A stretch of DNA of 64,000 nucleotides from JAPLDA01 sp043787975 (GTDB taxonomy: Bacteria; Bacteroidota; Bacteroidia; AKYH767-A; 2013-40CM-41-45). How positions within the stretch are numbered: position 1 is the first letter of the stretch; each line of letters opens with the position of its first letter. Where the stretch lies: assembly GCA_043787975.1 (NCBI GenBank), contig JAYVUK010000040.1:12569-76568 (forward strand), written 5' to 3'. The notes under the pieces are model-generated. The model saw only the letters and a list, made by a program, of their open reading frames with translations. It was not told where the DNA came from and ran no database searches. The translations under genes and the position numbers were made by a program. Below are positions 51,039-58,200 of this stretch, piece after piece.

Positions 51039-52652
51039 TTATCTTGCAATGAAAACCTTTTTCGTTTCTGAATAATTCTCCGACTCAAAACGAAGAAAAT
51101 AAATTCCCTCCTCCCCATTCTGAACATGCCATTCAATTTTATTTTCTCCTTCGGTGAATGAACCATCAGCAAGTGTTTTTAATAATCTACCCGTCAAATC
51201 AAAAACTTTCAGAGAAGCATTTTCTGGTTGTGAAAGAGAAAATGAAATGGTAGTTGAGCTTGAAAATGGATTTGGAAAAGTATTGAGTGAGAAGTTATTG
51301 TCAACTAAATTTTCATTTGCATCACGATGATTGGAATGAGAACCATGGTCATCAAGTTGAACCATCCATATATCATCGCCTCCATAATAATTAGTAATGT
51401 CACCATCATGAGAAAGTGTGGTACAGATAATCAAAAATCCACCGCTTGTTGTTATCGCACCGACTGCTTCATCTTCATCACTTCCTCCGAAGTTTTTTAT
51501 CCATTCATTGTTTCCATTTGCATCAATTTTTAGTGCCTGTTCATCCACAGCAGATTCAGATGTAGAGTCATTAGGAAGTGTAGCACCAATCACCAAAAAT
51601 CCTCCATCCTGAGCCGAAATGATGTTGAACCCTATATTGATACTAGTTGATGTTCCTGAAAATGTTTCCCAGATTATTGCGCCCGTTGAAACATCCATCT
51701 TATAGGTCCATGCATTTATGGTTCCGTTGTTATTACCGATTGCATCACCATCAGTGGAAGTACAGAACAGAGTAAAAGCAACATTTCCATCCTGTGTCAG
51801 AATAGCGGCATTCGTGCTTTCATCTCCGCTGCCTCCGTGACATACCGACCAAATCTTATTCCCGTTTTGGCTGAGATTGACAACGAATGCATCCTGGCCG
51901 CCGTGGGTATCAATGGCATCTCCATCAGTAGAAGTCACATCGCCTCCAAAAATAAACTTACCATCATTCGTTTTCACAATGCTGTAAAATTCATCAAAGT
52001 TACTTCCTCCGAATAATTTGGACCATCCGATATTTCCATTTTGGCCAACCTGAAAAGCCCATCCATCATAATCGCCATGATTGCCGCTCAAATCGCCATC
52101 ATTGGAATTTGAATATCCTGCAATAACAAAGGAGTTACCATTCCCTTTTACAAAACTTATTGCTTCGTCATCTTCACTGCCGCCATAACATCGTGATGAA
52201 ATAATGTTTCCGTTTGAAGTTAGCTTCATTAACCACACGTCATTGTTGCCATGATTCCCATTAACATCTCCATCGTTTGATGTAGTATTGCCAAGAAGGG
52301 TAAAATTGCCATTAGGGTTTTCTATAACCGAGTAAATAAAATCATCACCGGTCCCTCCGTAAGTTTTAACCCATAAAATATTTCCATGCGCGTTAGTCTT
52401 AATAATGAAACCATCATAACCGCCTTTATTTGTGATACCTGAAAAATCTGCATCAATAGAAGTGGTGCCTCCGAAAGTTAAGTAGTTTCCATCGTTGAGC
52501 TTAATAATGCGTTGCCCATCATAGCCTTCATCGCCACTTCCGCCAATCGTCTTTTGCCACTGGATGTTTGGTGCCTGTGCTTGTGTTAAGAATGCTATCG
52601 AACTGAGTATTATGCTCAACGCAACTACTTTTGTAATGAATTGTGTTTTCAT
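51039..52652 (-). CDS. T9SS-secreted repeat (propeller-like) protein
   Basis: A 537-residue secreted protein: signal peptide (1 to about 26), about eight repeats of around 50 residues (about 30-425) with GGSGDE, SNDGDLSGNHGDYDGW and similar Gly/Asp-rich calcium-binding-like cores, and a type A T9SS sorting domain (about 455-537: TFPNPFSSSTT, FDLTGRLLKTL, GIYFLRF, KVFIAR). Possibly a calcium-stabilised propeller. The ligand is unknown. It lies 79 nt behind a second T9SS gene in the same direction, so they probably share the promoter at copy B. Confidence 0.85.
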   Translation of the reverse strand: MKTQFITKVVALSIILSSIAFLTQAQAPNIQWQKTIGGSGDEGYDGQRIIKLNDGNYLTFGGTTSIDADFSGITNKGGYDGFIIKTNAHGNILWVKTYGGTGDDFIYSVIENPNGNFTLLGNTTSNDGDVNGNHGNNDVWLMKLTSNGNIISSRCYGGSEDDEAISFVKGNGNSFVIAGYSNSNDGDLSGNHGDYDGWAFQVGQNGNIGWSKLFGGSNFDEFYSIVKTNDGKFIFGGDVTSTDGDAIDTHGGQDAFVVNLSQNGNKIWSVCHGGSGDESTNAAILTQDGNVAFTLFCTSTDGDAIGNNNGTINAWTYKMDVSTGAIIWETFSGTSTSINIGFNIISAQDGGFLVIGATLPNDSTSESAVDEQALKIDANGNNEWIKNFGGSDEDEAVGAITTSGGFLIICTTLSHDGDITNYYGGDDIWMVQLDDHGSHSNHRDANENLVDNNFSLNTFPNPFSSSTTISFSLSQPENASLKVFDLTGRLLKTLADGSFTEGENKIEWHVQNGEEGIYFLRFESENYSETKKVFIAR

Positions 52653-52731
52653 TTGTTTTTTTTTGAAATGTTCATATTAATTATTGAATAAGTAGAAGAA
52701 GGAAGTAATGGTATTTCTGATTCCTGAAGTT

Positions 52732-53274
52732 TTATTTAACTACTGATAACTTTTGTGTTTCGCTGTAGCTTCCGTTATTCATACACACTAAGTACATGCC
52801 TGCATCGGTATCGGCTATATTCCAGTCCACTTGATGCACTCCTTCTTCAAAAATGTTGTCGGCCAGAGTGGTGATTAATCTCCCACTTAGGTCCAATATT
52901 CTGAGTGTTGCTTTTTGTTGTGTCGCAAGAGTAAAAGAAATAGTCACAGAATTGGTAACCGGATTGGGAAAAATGCCAATTGTGTTTTTATCCTGTATCT
53001 CCTCGCTTCCGCTTAAACGATTGAAGGGACAAGTATGCCATCCATGGCTGAGATAATAATAATATTGCGATGAGCCACAGGTTATATGCTTAACACAAAT
53101 AAAGCCGCACCCACCTTGGCAGAGGTTACAGCTTGGTGCATCAGCAACGCACACATGATTGACACAATGATATCCGAAAGGGCACGGGTGACTATTGTTA
53201 CAGGATTGAGCATTCGCAAATTGGTTCAACGCACACAGTGTAAGAATCCAGATAATCGTTTTAATTGTTTTCAT
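52732..53274 (-). CDS. Small Cys-rich T9SS-secreted protein
   Basis: A 180-residue protein: signal peptide (1-22, ending FANAQ), then about 55 residues holding twelve cysteines (SCNNSHPCPFGYHC, CNLCQGGCGFIC), then a type A T9SS sorting domain (about 95-180: IFPNPVTNSVT, LDLSGRLITTL, GMYLVCM, KLSVVK). The Cys-rich part resembles EB/EGF-like disulfide modules more familiar from eukaryotes. A secreted toxin, protease inhibitor or adhesion module is possible; nothing proves one. The 44-bp element copy B lies 51 nt upstream. Confidence 0.8.
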   Translation of the reverse strand: MKTIKTIIWILTLCALNQFANAQSCNNSHPCPFGYHCVNHVCVADAPSCNLCQGGCGFICVKHITCGSSQYYYYLSHGWHTCPFNRLSGSEEIQDKNTIGIFPNPVTNSVTISFTLATQQKATLRILDLSGRLITTLADNIFEEGVHQVDWNIADTDAGMYLVCMNNGSYSETQKLSVVK

Positions 53275-53324
53275 TTTGTCAGGGTTTAATATTGTTTGAA
53301 CTATTTCTTAAGATTATTTCGGAA

Positions 53325-53368
53325 CAAAGGACGCGCGAATAACAAGACACATCAATAACATAAACGGA
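53325..53368 (-). promoter_or_regulatory. Conserved 44-bp element, copy B
   Basis: CAAAGGACGCGCGAATAAC start and ACATCAATAACATAAACGGA end. On the minus strand TATTG, 20 nt, GTCCTTTG, then 50 nt to the ATG at 53274. Same length as copies A (44457) and C (46725). Confidence 0.6.
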
Positions 53369-53385
53369 CTATTTTCAATTCATGA

Positions 53386-53405
53386 AATAGCATACCTATG
53401 CTATT
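53386..53405. promoter_or_regulatory. Perfect 9-2-9 palindrome, candidate operator
   Basis: AATAGCATA-CC-TATGCTATT lies between the divergent T9SS gene and TPR kinase gene, 110 bp before the kinase ATG and 18 bp past copy B. Length and symmetry fit a dimeric regulator site such as that of a NarL-type protein. Confidence 0.5.
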
Positions 53406-53514
53406 GTCTGGATGAAAGGCATCGTGTTTCTTTGCATACTTCTCTAAAAACAATTTTTGAGAATGATACTTCCGTACCTTTCCTTCCGTATTAAAAATTT
53501 TAAATCAACATAAA

Positions 53515-55527
53515 ATGAAAAAGGAAATTGTTTTTGGGGTTTGTCTCTTTTTTTTATTTTCAAGCTCGCAAAAAAATTTTGCACAAAGTCAATCTAAAAT
53601 TGATTCGTTGTTGAATGTTCTTAAAACTTCCAAGGAAGATACAAATAAAGTATATACTCTTAACAATCTCAGCAGAGTTTACTGGACAAATTCACCAGAT
53701 ACAAGTTTGCGCTTTGCGCGTCAGGCGATGGAACTTGCGAAAAAGATATATTTTAAAAAAGGAATTGGCATTGCATATCTTAATGTAGCAGTTTATTTGA
53801 GAAATACGGGAAACTATGAAGCGGCAATTCAAGTATTGGATTCAGCCAAGCGTATTGCAATTGCCATAAATAACAATAAACTATTAGGCGACTGCTATAA
53901 CAGCATTGCAAATATTTATTGGTATCAAAGTAATTATGAAAAAGCTTTGGAGTTTTATCTGAATTCGGTTAAGGTAAAAGAACAATTGAAAGATACGTTG
54001 GGAATTGCTTTGGTTAACGGGAATGTTGGAATGATTTATACAATACAGGGTAATTATCCGCTTGCACTTCAATATTATTTTAAATCTTTAAAAGCCCTAG
54101 AAGCAAAAGGGGATAAGCAAGGGATTGCGGGTTCATTAAATAACATTGGACTTATTTACTACAACGAGGGAAATTATTCCGAAGCCCTTGATTATTATTT
54201 TAAATCTCTGGCAATAAGTGAACCGATAAATGCCATAAAGCATATGGGGGAGAGCTATGCTAATATCGGACTTATTTATATGAAGCAGGGCAAATATTCT
54301 CTGGCGCGCGATAACTATTTTAAAACTTTGCAAATAGCCGAAACAACGGGTGATAAAGCAAGCATCGGTGTGTGTTATGATAATTTTGGAATCATTTATA
54401 AAGAAGAAGGGAATTATGCGGAAGCTTTAAAAAATCATTTTGCTTCGTTGAAAATAGCGCAGGAAATTGGGGACACGCTTGGAATATCCGGATGTTATAG
54501 TAACATAGGAAATGTTTATAATAAACAGGAAAATTATTTTGAAGCTGAACAATATTTATTAAAAGGTCTTCGCTTAGCTCAGGAAATTGGAGTTAAGTTA
54601 TCTGTGAAAGATAACTATGAAGCTTTATCCGATGTTTATGAAAAAGCACATGATTATAAAAACTCAATTAAGTTCCATAAACTGTATGCTCAGATAAAAG
54701 ATACTTTATTGAACGAAGCAAACAACAAGCAGATAAATGAAATGAAAGCAAAGTACGAAGCGGAAAAAAAAGATAAGGAAATTACTGGTCTTACTAAGGA
54801 CAAGGAAATTCAACGTTTAGAAATTAAAAAACAAACTTTGCTGAAAAATACATTGATCGGTGGATTGGTTTTGTTACTTCTTCTTTCATTTTTTATTTAC
54901 AATACCATTCGCACCCGGCAAAAATTAAAACTGCAAACATTGAGAAATAAAATTGCAAGTGATTTGCATGATGATGTCGGTAGTACTTTAAGCAGCATTT
55001 CAATTTTCAGTGAGATGGCAAAAGCACAAAGCAGTGAAGTTACTCCGATGCTTGATCAGATTGGTGAAAGCTCGAGAAAGATGCTTGATGCAATGGCTGA
55101 TATTGTATGGACCATCAATCCTGAGAACGACCAATTTGAAAAAATAATTTTACGGATGAAAAGCTTTGCTTTTGAATTACTCGGAGCAAAAAAAATTGAT
55201 TTTGAATTCAACGCTGATGATTCGGTTTCAAAATTGAAACTGCCGATGGATGTAAGAAAAAATCTCTTCCTGATTTTTAAAGAAGCAACAAACAACATGG
55301 TCAAGTATTCAGAGGCGGACAAAGCATCGTTTGCTATTTCCGGAAACAAGGACAAATTAACCATGCTCATAAGAGACAACGGAAAAGGATTTGATTTGAC
55401 TCAGGAGTCACAGGGTAATGGATTAAAGAATATGAAAAAACGAGCTATAGAAATCGGGGCCAATCTTTTAATTGAATCAGAACATCAAATGGGGACTACA
55501 GTACAACTTGTTTTAAACTTAGCATGA
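53515..55527 (+). CDS. TPR-domain sensor histidine kinase
   Basis: A 670-residue sensor: signal peptide (1 to about 24), a periplasmic array of about eight TPR repeats (about 50-400, cores such as GNYPLALQYYFKSL), a coiled coil, one membrane helix (about 443-462, IGGLVLLLLLSFFIY), then HisKA_3 with His in SDLHDDVGST (about 488) and HATPase (RDNGKGFD, GNGLKNMKKRA). TPR sensors often read protein or peptide signals. The kinase core is clearly related to the propeller kinase at 46871, whereas the sensor part is unrelated. The gene overlaps the regulator by 4 nt. Confidence 0.9.
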   Translation: MKKEIVFGVCLFFLFSSSQKNFAQSQSKIDSLLNVLKTSKEDTNKVYTLNNLSRVYWTNSPDTSLRFARQAMELAKKIYFKKGIGIAYLNVAVYLRNTGNYEAAIQVLDSAKRIAIAINNNKLLGDCYNSIANIYWYQSNYEKALEFYLNSVKVKEQLKDTLGIALVNGNVGMIYTIQGNYPLALQYYFKSLKALEAKGDKQGIAGSLNNIGLIYYNEGNYSEALDYYFKSLAISEPINAIKHMGESYANIGLIYMKQGKYSLARDNYFKTLQIAETTGDKASIGVCYDNFGIIYKEEGNYAEALKNHFASLKIAQEIGDTLGISGCYSNIGNVYNKQENYFEAEQYLLKGLRLAQEIGVKLSVKDNYEALSDVYEKAHDYKNSIKFHKLYAQIKDTLLNEANNKQINEMKAKYEAEKKDKEITGLTKDKEIQRLEIKKQTLLKNTLIGGLVLLLLLSFFIYNTIRTRQKLKLQTLRNKIASDLHDDVGSTLSSISIFSEMAKAQSSEVTPMLDQIGESSRKMLDAMADIVWTINPENDQFEKIILRMKSFAFELLGAKKIDFEFNADDSVSKLKLPMDVRKNLFLIFKEATNNMVKYSEADKASFAISGNKDKLTMLIRDNGKGFDLTQESQGNGLKNMKKRAIEIGANLLIESEHQMGTTVQLVLNLA

Positions 55528-56159
55528 TACGGGTAATAGTATTTGAAGACAACAATAGTTTGCGTAACGGACTATTTCAATTGGTGGATGGGAGTGAAGG
55601 ATATTCATGCGTTGGCGCATTTCCGGATTGCAGTAATTTATTGAGAAACATTGATGAGACAAACCCGGATATTGTGCTTATGGATATTGAAATGCCAGGT
55701 ATAAATGGTATTGAAGCTGTGAAAATTTTACGCGATAAAAAACCGGAATTAAAAATACTTATGCAGACAATTTTTGAAGAGAATGAAAAAATATTTCAAT
55801 CTATTTGTGCAGGAGCATCCGGTTACATTTTGAAAAATACGTCTCCTTCCCGGATTCTTGATGCAATAAAGGAAACGTATGATGGTGGAGCACCAATGAG
55901 TCCTTCCATAGCGACTAAAGTTTTGAAGATGGTTCAATCGCCTGCCGCCTCTTCAAAGGATTATTCTTTTAACCTCACTGTGCGTGAAAATGAAGTGCTT
56001 ACATGCCTGGTGAAAGGAATGAGTTACAAACTGATAGCTGACGCATGTTTTATCAGCATTGATACTGTTCGTGGACATATCCGAAATATTTACGAGAAAC
56101 TTCATGTGCACTCAAAGTCTGAAGCTGTGGCGAAAGCAATAAGGAAAAATATTGTTTAA
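55524..56159 (+). CDS. NarL/LuxR-type response regulator (pair 2)
   Basis: A 211-residue regulator with receiver domain (phospho-acceptor Asp in IVLMDIEMPGING, about 53) and LuxR-type helix-turn-helix (about 147-207, LTVRENEVLTCLVKG, SIDTVRGHIRNIYEKL). Its ATG overlaps the kinase stop in an ATGA. It is the paralogue of the regulator at 50225; the DNA-binding helices differ only slightly (VSGHIK against VRGHIR), so the two may bind similar sites. Confidence 0.92.
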   Translation: MIRVIVFEDNNSLRNGLFQLVDGSEGYSCVGAFPDCSNLLRNIDETNPDIVLMDIEMPGINGIEAVKILRDKKPELKILMQTIFEENEKIFQSICAGASGYILKNTSPSRILDAIKETYDGGAPMSPSIATKVLKMVQSPAASSKDYSFNLTVRENEVLTCLVKGMSYKLIADACFISIDTVRGHIRNIYEKLHVHSKSEAVAKAIRKNIV

Positions 56160-56183
56160 AGAAAATTGGAAAGCCTTTCGTAA

Positions 56184-57362
56184 TTAATTCAGTATCTCAA
56201 AAATTGCTGCTGCACCTTGTCCGGTTCCAACACACATGGTGACCATTCCATATTTTAATTTTCTTCTTCTCATTTCACTGAAAAGCTGAACAGAAAGTTT
56301 TGCACCGCTGCATCCAAGCGGATGACCAAGCGCGATCGCGCCGCCATTTACATTGACGATTTCAGGATTCAGATTCAATGTTCGCATAACGGCAAGTGAT
56401 TGCGATGCAAATGCTTCATTGAGTTCAATAAGTTGAATGTCGTTTTGTTTTAGCCCGGAGTGTTTCAACACTTTGGGAATGGCTTCCACCGGCCCGATTC
56501 CCATCACGCGCGGCTCAACACCGGCGACAGCATAATCAACAAAACGTGCAATTGGTTTTACATTTAATTGTTTCAACATTTTTTCACTGACGATAAGTAC
56601 AAATGCGGCACCATCACTCGTTTGGGAAGAATTCCCTGCTGTTACAGTTCCCATCGAATCAAAGACAGGTTTCAGGGTTGCCATTTTCTCCAACGTTGTA
56701 TCAGCGCGCGGACCTTCATCCGTGTCAACAACATATTCCCGGTTTTTTTTCTTTTCATTTTCGTCTAAGAACGTTTCAGAAACTTTGATGGGAACAATTT
56801 CGTCTTTGAATTTTCCTTCCCCAATTGCTTTGGAAGCTTTGATGTTTGACTCATAACCGAATTTATCCTGGTCTTCCCTGGAAATTTTATAATCGCGTGC
56901 AACGGCTTCGGCAGTCAGTCCCATTCCCCAATAATAATCTCCATGCGACTGAACCAATTTATAATTCGGAACAATTTTCCAACCGCCAAATGGAATCGGC
57001 GACATGCTTTCAACCCCGCCGGCAATGATGCAATCAGCCATGCCTGCATGAATTTTTGCAGAGGCAATTGCAATCGTTTCCAAACCTGATGCGCAATAAC
57101 GGTTAACCGTCATGCCGGGAACTTTTACCGTATTAAGTCCCATCAGTGAAATCATTCTGCCGATATTCAAACCTTGCTCGGCTTCGGGAGTCGCATTGCC
57201 AACAATGACATCGTCAATTTGTTCTTTGTCTAACTGAGGAACAGATGCGACCAACTGTTTAATCACTTCCACGGCAAGATCATCAGGGCGTGTGAAACGA
57301 AATTTTCCTTTGGGTGCTTTTCCGACAGCTGATCTGAATCCTGCAATTATATATGCGTTCAT
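56184..57362 (-). CDS. Acetyl-CoA C-acyltransferase (thiolase)
   Basis: A 392-residue thiolase for the last step of beta-oxidation. Active-site Cys in NRYCASGLETIA (about 90), GGAIALGHPLGCSGA with the catalytic His (about 349) and MCVGTGQGAA with the second Cys (about 378) are intact. The gene is convergent with the TPR kinase/regulator pair (24 nt apart). A damaged copy of its 3' end lies at 50863-50980. Confidence 0.94.
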   Translation of the reverse strand: MNAYIIAGFRSAVGKAPKGKFRFTRPDDLAVEVIKQLVASVPQLDKEQIDDVIVGNATPEAEQGLNIGRMISLMGLNTVKVPGMTVNRYCASGLETIAIASAKIHAGMADCIIAGGVESMSPIPFGGWKIVPNYKLVQSHGDYYWGMGLTAEAVARDYKISREDQDKFGYESNIKASKAIGEGKFKDEIVPIKVSETFLDENEKKKNREYVVDTDEGPRADTTLEKMATLKPVFDSMGTVTAGNSSQTSDGAAFVLIVSEKMLKQLNVKPIARFVDYAVAGVEPRVMGIGPVEAIPKVLKHSGLKQNDIQLIELNEAFASQSLAVMRTLNLNPEIVNVNGGAIALGHPLGCSGAKLSVQLFSEMRRRKLKYGMVTMCVGTGQGAAAIFEILN

Positions 57363-57376
57363 TTAATGAAAACTGG

Positions 57377-57437
57377 ATGTTAGAAGTTGGAGATTAGATA
57401 TTAGAAGTTAGAAGTTAGAAGTTAGAAATTGGAAGTT
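57377..57437. repeat. Short TTAGAAG-type microrepeats
   Basis: Six or so direct copies of TTAGAAGT-like heptamers or octamers in the leader of the thiolase gene. An inverted echo (CCTCCAACTTC) appears at about 57505-57517. Probable slipped-strand or intergenic filler repeats. Confidence 0.6.
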
Positions 57438-57526
57438 AGAATATGGATGGATCAAAGTTGATGAGGGAAATTAGTCTAATGAATAAAATTCCATTTTCTA
57501 ATTTCCAACCTCCAACTTCGATTGGT

Positions 57527-58177
57527 TTACTTTTTCTTAGCCTTCAAACTGTCTTTAGCAGCCGGAGACGGAGTTTGAACAGGAGTCGGTACTTTCTTAT
57601 CATCTTTCTTTTTTTCCGCAGCCTTCTTATCATCGTCTTTTTTCTTCTGCTGCGCTTCGATTACCTGCGTATCAGTTCCCCCCTTGTAGGTTGCTTGTCC
57701 CACCACAACTCCTTTGCGGTTATATGTTTTCCAAACACCTTCTCTTTTTCCAATGGCATAAGAACCTTCTGACCGGATGGTTCCATCTTCAAAATATTTT
57801 GTCCATTTCCCTTCTTTTTTTCCATCCTTGTACTGACCTTCCAATTGAACCTGTCCGGTGAAAAAGTATTTTGTGTATTGACCTTCTTTTATGCCGCCAA
57901 GAAATTCCTGCTCCTCGCGGATACGGTCATACCCGTAATATTTTTTCTCCATTCCTTCCTTTTTATCATTGACAAAATCAATTTCAGAAAGTTTTTCTCC
58001 GAAGGTGTTATAAAAAAGCCATGTTCCTTGTTTTCTGCCAAGCTCATCGGTTTTGTTACGATGCTTTTCTTTTCCCGGTGCATATTTCGGCTTCTCTTCG
58101 CTCGCCTGTGAGAAAGAGAAAAGCGGAAGGGCAAATAAAAAGATTAAAAGAAAATTTTTGATCGTGTTTGGTTTCAT
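57527..58177 (-). CDS. MORN-repeat exported protein
   Basis: A 216-residue protein from the ATG at 58177 (the frame also runs to a TTG at 58198). A signal peptide (ends LFSFSQA) is followed by about five MORN_2-type repeats (about 45-165: KEGMEKKYYGYDR, KEGQYTKYFFTGQVQLEG, KEGKWTKYFEDGTIRSEG, REGVWKTYNRKGVV) and a Lys/Pro-rich C-terminal tail. In databases such proteins are sometimes labelled as YwqK-like antitoxins, but no toxin gene is next to it. It starts 24 nt after the FadJ-like stop and may be co-transcribed. Confidence 0.82.
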   Translation of the reverse strand: MKPNTIKNFLLIFLFALPLFSFSQASEEKPKYAPGKEKHRNKTDELGRKQGTWLFYNTFGEKLSEIDFVNDKKEGMEKKYYGYDRIREEQEFLGGIKEGQYTKYFFTGQVQLEGQYKDGKKEGKWTKYFEDGTIRSEGSYAIGKREGVWKTYNRKGVVVGQATYKGGTDTQVIEAQQKKKDDDKKAAEKKKDDKKVPTPVQTPSPAAKDSLKAKKK

Positions 58178-58200
58178 ATTTTTTGGATGATGGTGCAAAG

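Noticed and set aside
44457..53368. The 44-bp copies as ends of a mobile element
   Set aside because: They have no terminal inverted symmetry, no transposase nearby and all lie at the same position relative to divergent genes, which fits promoters better.
50225..56159. Composite transposon bounded by the two thiolase ends
   Set aside because: The repeats are gene fragments without IS sequence. A recombination or duplication event explains them with fewer assumptions.
57377..57437. TTAGAAG microrepeats as a regulatory array
   Set aside because: Low-complexity, irregular spacing and an imperfect inverted echo nearby. More likely replication slippage, so not counted as an operator set.
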